The translations under genes were made by a program, and so were the position numbers. A stretch of DNA of 5,434 nt from Candidatus Nitrosopolaris nunavutensis. GTDB taxonomy: Archaea; Thermoproteota; Nitrososphaeria; Nitrososphaerales; Nitrososphaeraceae. Shown here piece after piece: positions 1 to 4,654 of this stretch (the stretch's first letter is position 1; every line of letters starts with the position of its first letter). The notes beneath the pieces are model-generated. The model made no database searches and had not been told where the DNA came from. It was given only the letters and a program-made list of their open reading frames with translations. The DNA lies in contig DAOM01000309.1 of the NCBI GenBank assembly GCA_002501855.1, positions 1-5,434 on the forward strand, read 5' to 3'.

Positions 1-117
1 CCTATCTATGTAAGTACTACAATTAGTAATATGGCCATTATGGATTGAAAGCCAGAGAAGATATATGTCTAATTCAAAGCATACCACAATACAGGATGTG
101 AGTGTGTGTGCAACCCA
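1..117. other. Intergenic left edge, no gene seen
   Basis: This short stretch lies downstream of the stop codon of the minus-strand nitroreductase gene and reaches the window edge. I see no open frame of useful length on either strand and no clear hairpin plus T-run that would make a terminator. A short GTGTGTGTG run at about 101-109 is the only low-complexity feature. Confidence 0.5.
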
Positions 118-705
118 CTATTTGAGGAAAAAAGTCTGCTTTCTAAACTGTCCTTCCATTATAATTTCTGATAAAGGTTTTCTATCATTTGGATGCTCTT
201 TTTCTTGAAGCTGCGGTGGCAGATTATCCTTTGGTCCTATCTTACCAATAGCAATCATAGCCATTACATCAAAGTTATCTGGAATATCTAGATCTGTCCT
301 TGCTTTCTCATAATCAAATCCAGCCATTCCGTGTGCGCTTAGTCCTCTTGAGGTTGCCTCTAATGCTAAATTCTCCCACGCAGAACCAGCCTCGTATTGA
401 TATGTTTTTGATGGTTTCTTGTTATGTTCAAAATTCTTCCTTGAAATTACAACGACTAACAATGCAGCGGTCTTTGCCCAGAGTTTGTTACCTTCGACCA
501 TTAAATTGAAAAGTTTATCCCAATGTTCTGTATTGCTTTTGGCATAAATAAATCTCCATGGTTGATTATTAGAAGAAGACGGAGCCCATCGTGCAGCCTC
601 AAAAAGGCTCATTATATCATCGTCACTTAACTCTTCTCCGGTCATAGATCTAGGAGACCATCTATTAAGAATCAAAGGGTTTATTCTATACATAGAATCT
701 CTCAT
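118..705 (-). CDS. Nitroreductase family protein (FMN-dependent oxidoreductase)
   Basis: This 195-residue protein is a member of the nitroreductase superfamily: homodimeric cytoplasmic flavoproteins that bind FMN and reduce nitro compounds, quinones or related substrates with NAD(P)H. The N-terminus shows the FMN-phosphate-binding signature RWSPRSM (residues 15-21), followed by LFEAARWAPSSSNNQPWRF (34-52), where the Ser/Asn-rich turn and QPW are typical of the family. The central helix GSAWENLALEATSRGLSAHG (107-126) matches the usual GxAxxNLxLxAxxxGL motif. The C-terminal part has AIGKIG (152-157) and RKPLSEI (175-181), the usual closing motif. Length is normal for the compact subgroup with an N-terminal RWSPR box. 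The ATG at 705 is chosen because an AT-rich TATA-like box lies about 31 nt upstream; Met5 is a possible alternative start. The physiological substrate cannot be told from sequence. Confidence 0.93.
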   Translation of the reverse strand: MRDSMYRINPLILNRWSPRSMTGEELSDDDIMSLFEAARWAPSSSNNQPWRFIYAKSNTEHWDKLFNLMVEGNKLWAKTAALLVVVISRKNFEHNKKPSKTYQYEAGSAWENLALEATSRGLSAHGMAGFDYEKARTDLDIPDNFDVMAMIAIGKIGPKDNLPPQLQEKEHPNDRKPLSEIIMEGQFRKQTFFLK

Positions 706-1097
706 GTTGTACGTTATAGATCCATTGCCTTAATAATTTTATTACTTAGTGGGGTGGGTATTCATTAATGTATGAGGTAATGCCAAAGGCGAAGGATGAT
801 TTGTATCGTTACTTGGCTGATCGGGATCATACGATCCTTCCATAGGTCGCTTCATAGCAACTCAACAATGACTTAGTAGAAGTATTTGCTCCCCATAGAT
901 CTCGCCAATAATCATCATCTGGTTAGTATGTGGAGATGTCGAGTGTAAATAATCAATGGTTACTATTCTACTTTTGGTGGTTCTTTTGTTCCGCAGATGC
1001 ACTTGGCCAAGGATCCCTTCCCGCTTTGAAACCTATACTCACTCACTTTTGTCATATTGTCATAAATCCTTTTGTAAGTATAGCTTAGGTTATAAGT
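706..1097. other. Intergenic region of about 390 bp between two minus-strand genes
   Basis: No convincing gene is seen. A short plus-strand open frame at 768-845 (25 codons, beginning MYEVMPKAKDDLYRYLADRD) has a protein-like, charged composition and a TATA-like box at the right distance. It ends at a TAG, and the same frame continues with a second TAG and then QLNNDLVEVF, so it could be the start of a decayed gene. A second open frame in the same register at 936-1088 is hydrophobic and Trp/Phe-rich and looks like chance. The stretch downstream of 1000 is featureless. Confidence 0.4.
731..741. promoter_or_regulatory. AT-rich TATA-like box upstream of the nitroreductase gene
   Basis: The segment TAATAATTTTA is centred about 31 nt upstream of the minus-strand ATG at 705, the spacing expected for an archaeal TATA box driving a leaderless or nearly leaderless transcript. 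It is also centred about 32 nt before an ATG on the plus strand at 768, so it could in principle work in both directions. Assignment is by position and base composition only. Confidence 0.4.
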
Positions 1098-1373
1098 TCA
1101 ATCAAAGGTTAGGGATTCTTTGAACATATCTTGTAATTTTTCCTGCTCATCGTAAGTTATTTCGCTTTTGCTTGCCTTAATCTTCTTGAATAAGCTTTCA
1201 GCCTTATCTTGACCCAAAATTACCTTTAGTTTTTCTTGCGATCTTACACCTTCCCAAGAATCCAGTACCTTTAGCACATTATCTTTGATATCAGGACTGA
1301 GATCTTTTATAGATTCTTCCACCAACTTCCGTCGACCACTTGGGAATTCTTTAGACCTGAACACCGCTCCCAT
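1098..1373 (-). CDS. Hypothetical 91-residue charged helical protein
   Basis: I do not recognise this protein. It is 91 residues long, lacks cysteine, has no membrane segment or signal peptide, and is rich in Lys, Glu and Asp with regularly spaced Leu/Val/Ile, so it should be a soluble, mostly alpha-helical protein. The segment SIKDLSPDIKDNVLKVLDSW (21-40) looks like two short helices. KVILGQDKAESLFKKIKASK (50-69) and TYDEQEKLQDMFKESL (73-88) look like two further amphipathic helices, so a small helical bundle is plausible. The N-terminus FRSKEFPSGRRKLVEE is basic. The ATG is supported by a TATA-like box centred about 28 nt upstream and by base composition like that of the neighbouring genes. 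The gene stands alone, with about 390 bp of non-coding DNA separating it from the nitroreductase gene. Coding status is likely, function unknown. Confidence 0.75.
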   Translation of the reverse strand: MGAVFRSKEFPSGRRKLVEESIKDLSPDIKDNVLKVLDSWEGVRSQEKLKVILGQDKAESLFKKIKASKSEITYDEQEKLQDMFKESLTFD

Positions 1374-1395
1374 AATATTTTAAGGAGCCGATCAA

Positions 1396-1406
1396 TAATA
1401 AGTTTA
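1396..1406 (-). promoter_or_regulatory. Putative TATA box for the 91-residue protein gene
   Basis: On the minus strand this reads AAACTTATTAT, centred about 28 nt upstream of the ATG at 1373. No Shine-Dalgarno-like sequence lies directly before the ATG, which fits leaderless transcription. Confidence 0.4.
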
Positions 1407-1497
1407 ATCATTCTAATGTTGTTGAGAATGAGTAAATCTCCGTCGTTGGAATTGGATCCCAAATATCACTGGTAGTATATCATGAATGGCAAGTGTA

Positions 1498-1506
1498 CTT
1501 AAGTAA
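1498..1506 (+). promoter_or_regulatory. Putative TATA box for the 40-residue zinc-ribbon gene
   Basis: The sequence CTTAAGTAA is centred about 24 nt before the ATG at 1526 and resembles archaeal TATA boxes of the TTTAAGTA type. The short ATTAGC leader immediately before the ATG has no ribosome binding site, consistent with a leaderless mRNA. Confidence 0.4.
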
Positions 1507-1525
1507 GCAACCACATACTATTAGC

Positions 1526-1648
1526 ATGGCAAAAAATATACGGATCTGCAGAACTTGCGGAGTCGTTTTTGACTTGGAACGAAGGAAAGACAAAGATTGT
1601 CCAGTGTGTCACGATGGGGAACATCTCGCATTCGGACACAATGAATAA
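1526..1648 (+). CDS. Very small zinc-ribbon protein (40 residues)
   Basis: Translation from the ATG at 1526 gives a 40-residue protein beginning MAKNIRICRTCGVVF and ending EHLAFGHNE before TAA. It has two zinc knuckles, C8-R-T-C11-G and C25-P-V-C28-H, separated by a charged loop (DLERRKDKD). This is the classic CxxC-13-CxxC rubredoxin-like or TFIIS-like zinc ribbon, with the Gly after the first pair and the Pro inside the second as expected. Such mini-ribbons are common in archaea, where they bind nucleic acids or act as small protein-interaction modules; the partner cannot be inferred here. A TATA-like box lies about 24 nt upstream. The codon pattern and the paired cysteines make chance unlikely despite the short length. 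Confidence 0.75.
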   Translation: MAKNIRICRTCGVVFDLERRKDKDCPVCHDGEHLAFGHNE

Positions 1649-2233
1649 ATTTCATATCAAAAGCACAGGATCACTAACTCAGATCAATGCGACAAGTGTT
1701 TTACAATATCAAGAAAGAGAGAAACGCTAACACGATAGAATTGGCACTTGAAATCCAATCTCCACGTTGTGATGATAACTTCTCAAGGATGTAAAATACG
1801 GGCAAGCCCACAATTGTAATAACCAGAGAAGGAATTAGCTTAACGTATGGTATAGTTATGCAGGTTACGCACATTCATAATTTTAACTACGAAAGTGAAG
1901 AGAATTGTTCTCACACACGTGGAAAATAATTGTATCAACGTAACGAAAAACACTGCTCTCCTTCATCTCCAACTATACATGGATGCAATATCATACACAA
2001 AATAGTATTTACCGCGAACAAAAAATAAATTGTAGCGAGATGAAGGTACGGCTCCATAGCGTCATTTTAGGTTGACTCTTGAGCAAGTGATCAGCTATTG
2101 TTAACACTCAACCCAGTGATGTGTGGTGTATTTTCAACTCGTAATCTAGGAAGTAAAGTTTTTCCATTATGAAGTACTAAGAGCAGCTTATCTCAATATA
2201 GGATCAGGTGTTCTATGACCTTTCATTAGGCAA
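1649..2233. other. Intergenic region of about 585 bp with short repeats, no convincing gene
   Basis: This is one of the longest gene-free stretches in the window. A short plus-strand open frame at 1687-1794 (35 codons) and a minus-strand one at 1935-2057 (40 codons, hydrophobic centre) have no recognisable motif. In another frame, residues DQCDKCFTISRKRETLTR end at the TAG at 1735-1737 and show one CxxC, but there is no start codon. A perfect 10-bp inverted repeat, CCTTCATCTC (1960-1969) with GAGATGAAGG (2037-2046), spans 67 nt. Two short elements at 2042-2066 and 2190-2211 recur near 3440-3495. No tRNA-like cloverleaf was found. Confidence 0.4.
2190..2211 (+). repeat. 22-nt dispersed repeat, copy 1
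   Basis: The segment ATCTCAATATAGGATC followed by AGGTGT matches the segment at 3442-3463 at 20 of 22 positions. It lies 22-43 nt upstream of the TTG at 2234 and about 58-80 nt upstream of the ATG at 2270. Its AATATA core could be a promoter element. Shorter matches to its AATATAGRAT core occur at 4022-4034 and 4814-4823. Confidence 0.5.
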
Positions 2234-2524
2234 TTGATTTATGGAAGATATTGCTACGTTAACAACGAAATGTGTTATCCAGTTAGCCCTCTAGTGAAAA
2301 GCTCTTATGCGGCAGACCATCAGTTTGCACTTTGTGAATCCTGTTTTTGGAGTACAACCATCCTTAGATCAGGAGAAAGAAATGTGCACATTACAAGCTC
2401 TTGTCCAATTTGTTCAAGCGATAACATTTCTGTAATTCCTCTTACAAGTTATGACGTTTACGAGTTGGATGTAGGATCCAAAGCTGGATTGCAGATAGAA
2501 TTTTCGAGAGCAAATAAGATTTAG
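2234..2524 (+). CDS. Zinc-ribbon protein of about 84-96 residues, unknown function
   Basis: This is a small soluble protein with a central zinc ribbon. Counting from the TTG at 2234, the metal ligands are C34-E-S-C37 followed by FW, and C57-P-I-C60, a CxxC-19-CxxC ribbon. The region after the second knuckle (ISVIPLTSYDVYEL, then GLQIEFSRANKI) looks like two beta strands, typical for a ribbon extended by a small beta sheet. The likeliest start is uncertain. TTG at 2234 gives 96 residues; the ATG at 2270 gives 84 residues beginning MCYPVSPLVKSSY, and I favour it because the 12 extra residues look unlike a conserved N-terminus and a TTTATGG-like box lies about 30 nt upstream of that ATG. I recall similar CESCFW-type proteins in thaumarchaea but cannot name a function. 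It precedes the three-knuckle protein by 46 nt, so the two may be co-transcribed. Confidence 0.8.
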   Translation: MIYGRYCYVNNEMCYPVSPLVKSSYAADHQFALCESCFWSTTILRSGERNVHITSSCPICSSDNISVIPLTSYDVYELDVGSKAGLQIEFSRANKI

Positions 2525-2570
2525 GCCAATATTCTTTCACCCGTATCATTTAGATGGGTAAGGTTAGAAA

Positions 2571-2750
2571 ATGCCTAACAAACGCTCTTGTAGAGCATGT
2601 GGTGATGATCTTACTCCTACGGCAGTTTGTAATATTTGTAAGGAGTATATCAGGTGGCTATGTCGTAAATGTTCTAGAATAGAAGATGTTACCCATGCAC
2701 ACACCTTCCCTAATGTTGAAGACGAATGGGAAACCCTCATCACCATCTAG
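2571..2750 (+). CDS. 59-residue protein with three CxxC zinc knuckles
   Basis: Translation from the ATG at 2571 gives 59 residues ending at the TAG at 2748-2750. Three CxxC pairs are visible: C7-R-A-C10-G, C20-N-I-C23 and C31-R-K-C34, followed by H42 and H44 in VTHAHTF. The first two pairs can fold one zinc ribbon, while the third pair plus one or both histidines could bind a second metal, giving a double zinc-binding mini-protein. The tail (PNVEDEWETLITI) is acidic. The start is supported by a weak AAGGT ribosome-binding-like sequence about 8 nt before the ATG and by a possible TATA-like TATCATTTA at 2544-2552. It follows the previous zinc-ribbon gene by 46 nt on the same strand. The opposite strand is also open here (2564-2746), but the cysteine pairs leave little doubt about which strand is coding. 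Function unknown. Confidence 0.78.
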   Translation: MPNKRSCRACGDDLTPTAVCNICKEYIRWLCRKCSRIEDVTHAHTFPNVEDEWETLITI

Positions 2751-2795
2751 TTTGTCAAGCTCGTCTAGTAATACATATCTGGCCTGTTCCTGGCG

Positions 2796-2807
2796 CTATC
2801 GCGATAG
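2796..2807. repeat. 12-bp perfect palindrome CTATCGCGATAG
   Basis: A perfect dyad lies in the 133-bp gap between the three-knuckle protein gene and the membrane protein gene, about 77 nt upstream of the latter. It is more GC-rich in its centre than the surroundings and could be an operator half-site pair or coincidence. Confidence 0.3.
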
Positions 2808-2853
2808 GTAGGTAAACTCATGACGGATTTCTATTGATGCTGATTGTTCAAAA

Positions 2854-2862
2854 ATGTAAATA
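2854..2862 (+). promoter_or_regulatory. Putative TATA box for the membrane protein gene
   Basis: The sequence ATGTAAATA is centred about 26 nt before the ATG at 2884. It suggests that the membrane protein gene has its own promoter rather than being read only from the upstream zinc-ribbon genes. Confidence 0.35.
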
Positions 2863-2883
2863 CACCGGCAAAGTAGATACGGT

Positions 2884-3168
2884 ATGAATGAAATGCAACT
2901 AATTCTTCTGGGATTGTTAGTGCTAGGAGCTTCTGTCGTGTTCTTCTACCTTACCGATCTGATACCTAGACAAATCGAAAATACGGAGATGAATATTATT
3001 ATATCATTGGGTATCGGTTTGTTGATATTGATGGTAGGTAAAAGGCAAAACCATTATCTTGATGAAATAATTCAAACACAGCATAAAATGACTCAAGAAA
3101 TACATACAATGATTAAAGAAGAAATCAGATTAATCAACGAAATGAAGAGAGAGAATGACAAGGCTTGA
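2884..3168 (+). CDS. Small two-helix membrane protein with C-terminal coiled coil
   Basis: I do not recognise the family. The 94-residue protein has a hydrophobic segment at about residues 5-24 (LILLGLLVLGASVVFFYL), a short polar loop with LIPRQIENTEM (26-36), and a second hydrophobic segment at about 37-52 (IIISLGIGLLILMVG). A strongly charged helix follows from about 57 to 92, with heptad-like Ile/Met/Leu spacing (DEIIQTQHKM, EIHTMIKEEIRLINEMKREN). The likely topology is a membrane hairpin with both ends on the same side; the KRQ after the second helix suggests a cytoplasmic, oligomerising tail. Such hairpin plus coiled-coil proteins often act as scaffolds or complex subunits, but no specific role can be given. 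The ATG has a TATA-like box about 26 nt upstream and no ribosome binding site. Confidence 0.82.
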   Translation: MNEMQLILLGLLVLGASVVFFYLTDLIPRQIENTEMNIIISLGIGLLILMVGKRQNHYLDEIIQTQHKMTQEIHTMIKEEIRLINEMKRENDKA

Positions 3169-3262
3169 TTAATCTTGATCTAGTTTATTGAAGGTACTTT
3201 CCGAGCTGAATGCGAATATATACTATAGTTTTGGCGATCTCATATAATGCAGTTTATCACGC

Positions 3263-3385
3263 ATGAATGTGAAGACATCGCGACATCACCGCGAGAGACA
3301 AATAAAATCTAAACCTACTGCTACTGCGATTACCGTCATCACCACAATCTTCTTGTTTCTTCAGATTCAGGCATTGATAAACTAA
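3263..3385 (+). CDS. Possible 40-residue single-span membrane protein
   Basis: The ATG at 3263 opens a 40-residue frame ending at TAA. The first 17 residues are strongly basic (KTSRHHRERQIKSK) and are followed by a hydrophobic stretch (about residues 19-39, TATAITVITTIFLFLQIQALI), the pattern of a signal-anchored mini-protein. This ordered basic-then-hydrophobic arrangement is what makes it more than a chance frame. Against it are its length, the lack of any recognised homologue and the poor promoter spacing: a TATA-like CATATAATG lies only about 18 nt upstream, and a better AATATATACTATA lies about 45 nt upstream. Function unknown. Confidence 0.35.
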   Translation: MNVKTSRHHRERQIKSKPTATAITVITTIFLFLQIQALIN

Positions 3386-3441
3386 GAAGACATGGTTAGT
3401 GCGCGATACCTATTAGACTGTAACATTCGAAATAACAATTG

Positions 3442-3463
3442 ATCTCAATATAGAATCTGGTGT
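3442..3463 (+). repeat. 22-nt dispersed repeat, copy 2
   Basis: This segment, ATCTCAATATAGAATC followed by TGGTGT, differs from the copy at 2190-2211 at only two positions. It lies about 225 nt upstream of the gene at 3689 and about 57 nt downstream of the candidate mini-gene at 3263-3385. Confidence 0.5.
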
Positions 3464-3658
3464 AAGTTGAAGGATAGCCCCACAGCATCATTATTTTTTA
3501 TCTAACAGCAGCATTTATCTTCTGTCGGGGGGCCTCCCTCAACCTGGTATGGCCGCTTATCTGCGTACCTTCTAACTAAAATAAGTCGGAACATAAAATT
3601 ATCGAATATAGATCACGAAAGTGTATGTATTCTATTTAGATCGCTATTGCTAATGCAA

Positions 3659-3667
3659 TTATATAAC
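3659..3667 (+). promoter_or_regulatory. Putative TATA box for the 88-residue protein gene
   Basis: TTATATAAC is centred about 26 nt upstream of the ATG at 3689, the best-formed TATA box in the window. A TAGGTA just before the ATG is at most a weak ribosome binding site. Confidence 0.5.
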
Positions 3668-3688
3668 AACTATACTTTTAGGTAATCA

Positions 3689-3955
3689 ATGAGTACTGCT
3701 TATAATAGGAATGAAGTAGATATTCAATCTTCCCTACAAAGCGTGAGACACAAACTGATAGCGAAAGATATTACATTGCAGAGGATAAAACAGCGGCAGA
3801 CAGCCATAGGTTTTATAAATCAACTAGATATACCAGCAGGTTTGAAGGATCTGATAATCAATCATGGTTTTACATCGGATTTACTTCAAAGTATTCATCC
3901 AAGCGATTTAGCTGAGGATCTCGGTATTGATAAGGATGTAGCTAAGCTAATATGA
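3689..3955 (+). CDS. Hypothetical 88-residue protein with helix-hairpin-helix-like C-terminus
   Basis: The protein is soluble and all-helical in appearance, without cysteine or membrane segments. Residues 10-38 form a long charged helix (SLQSVRHKLIAKDITLQRI). From about residue 46 the sequence reads IPAGLKDLIINHGFTSDLL and then HPSDLAEDLGIDKDVAKLI. This has the layout of the small HhH/SAM-like modules seen at the N-terminus of RadA/Rad51 and in other DNA-binding proteins: a helix ending in HGF/HGI, a short connecting helix, then DLAEDLGI followed by a final helix. The similarity is by pattern only. The module could bind DNA or serve as a protein-protein contact. The frame stops right at the end of the final helix (KLI), so the hairpin may be slightly shortened. 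The ATG is well supported by the TATA box about 26 nt upstream. The gene is monocistronic, with nearly 300 bp of non-coding DNA after it. Confidence 0.78.
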   Translation: MSTAYNRNEVDIQSSLQSVRHKLIAKDITLQRIKQRQTAIGFINQLDIPAGLKDLIINHGFTSDLLQSIHPSDLAEDLGIDKDVAKLI

Positions 3956-4249
3956 GAGCTGACAGGTTTGAGACCAAAAGTAACGATTGAGCCTTAATAC
4001 TGCGCTATGTATTCATAGATAAATATAGAATCGGATTTCAGGGATTTTTATTGATGCTAAAAAATTCCTTTTTCTCGGTAATAAATTAGTAGGGGCATTG
4101 AGAACTCAGAATATATCTCATTTCTCTATTTTGTCTGTGGCTTGGGTTCGCTACTACTGGGACACATCCCGGACAAAACCCATCCTCATCAACAGATAGC
4201 TCTCAACGCAGAGATCATATTATTACAGAGTTCTCCATCTTAAATTTTA
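3956..4249. other. Intergenic region with a possible minus-strand gene relic
   Basis: No intact gene is present. Positions 4022-4034 contain a short match (AATATAGAATCGG) to the core of the 22-nt dispersed repeat, and 4042-4058 matches 2825-2841 at 16 of 17 positions. On the minus strand, 4202 to 4086 is an open frame of 38 codons without any start codon, reading DEDGFCPGCVPVV near its beginning. This sits in a locally GC-richer patch (about 4139-4195). It could be a decayed exon-like remnant of a gene, but no family is identified. Confidence 0.4.
4216..4225 (+). promoter_or_regulatory. Putative TATA box for the deoxyribosyltransferase-like gene
   Basis: CATATTATTA is centred about 29 nt upstream of the TTG at 4250 and about 38 nt upstream of the ATG at 4259. 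In a leaderless model this spacing favours initiation at TTG 4250. Confidence 0.4.
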
Positions 4250-4654
4250 TTGCTGATAATGGTTTGTGGTTCAATAGGTTATGGCGGTATTGATGACATA
4301 AGACATATTTACACTTTCTTGGATACTGAAGGCTTCGACATAGTAGATCATATTGTTGGTAAAGGTATGGATTACTCTGATATCAAGGATTTCCGTAATA
4401 AAAAGGAATTGTCTCAGCAAATAGTTAATCATGATCTAGAATACGTAAAAAAAGCAGACGTTCTAGTTGTATTGGCAAGTATGCCAAGTTATGGGGCCGC
4501 CATAGAAATGTTTGTTGCAAAGAATTCTGGTAAAAAGATAATCTTGTTAGCAAAAGATCCTGTACCGACACCATGGTCTATAAATTTTTCAGATTATGTT
4601 GTAACAACTGTAGAAGAGCTCATCAAATTACTCTGGGACTTAAAAAAGGAGTAA
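4250..4654 (+). CDS. Nucleoside 2-deoxyribosyltransferase-like protein
   Basis: This 134-residue cytoplasmic protein has the Rossmann-like layout of the nucleoside 2-deoxyribosyltransferase / DNPH1 (Rcl) superfamily. These enzymes cleave or exchange the N-glycosidic bond of (deoxy)nucleosides or nucleotides through a catalytic glutamate. The first strand and phosphate/sugar loop is IMVCGSIGYGG (3-13). The second conserved block is YVKKADVLVVLASMPSYGAAIEMFVAKNSGKKIILLAKDP (65-104), where D70 ends a helix before the strand, SYGAAIE holds the likely nucleophile E86, and the GKK-strand follows as expected. The C-terminal VEELIKLLWDL helix (121-131) completes the fold. The length is typical. The start is ambiguous: TTG at 4250 restores a strand with one more hydrophobic turn and fits the promoter spacing, while ATG at 4259 gives 131 residues starting MVCGSIG. 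Substrate is unknown; salvage or hydrolysis of modified or damaged nucleotides is plausible. Confidence 0.82.
   Translation: MLIMVCGSIGYGGIDDIRHIYTFLDTEGFDIVDHIVGKGMDYSDIKDFRNKKELSQQIVNHDLEYVKKADVLVVLASMPSYGAAIEMFVAKNSGKKIILLAKDPVPTPWSINFSDYVVTTVEELIKLLWDLKKE

Larger units (their letters stand above)
3169..3688. other. Long intergenic region containing one possible mini-gene and repeats
   Basis: Apart from the candidate small membrane protein at 3263-3385, no gene is seen in these 520 bp. The second copy of the 22-nt repeat (3442-3463) and a degenerate copy of the GAAGG-rich element (3469-3493) lie here. A more GC-rich patch at about 3523-3572 (GGGGGGCCTCCC within it) contrasts with the AT-rich surroundings. 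In two frames it reads as short protein-like fragments (SGGLPQPGMAAYLRTF then stop), so it may be the eroded tail of a gene, but no family is recognisable. Confidence 0.4.

Noticed and set aside
300..509. Plus-strand open frame of 69 codons
   Set aside because: It lies entirely antisense to the well-supported nitroreductase gene and shows no protein-like motif.
936..1088. Plus-strand open frame of 50 codons, rich in Phe and Trp
   Set aside because: Composition is odd, there is no promoter at a suitable distance and no recognisable motif; treated as chance.
1687..1794. Plus-strand open frame of 35 codons
   Set aside because: No motif, no clear promoter, and too short to support on composition alone.
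1960..2046. 10-bp inverted repeat with a 67-nt spacer
   Set aside because: A match of this length at this spacing is close to what chance allows in a window of this size, so it is noted in the intergenic entry but not claimed as an element.
1935..2057. Minus-strand open frame of 40 codons with a hydrophobic centre
   Set aside because: The hydrophobic stretch lacks flanking basic residues and no promoter or family is evident; chance is likely.
2564..2746. Minus-strand open frame of 60 codons
   Set aside because: It is antisense to the 59-residue protein with three CxxC pairs, whose paired cysteines are far stronger evidence of coding.
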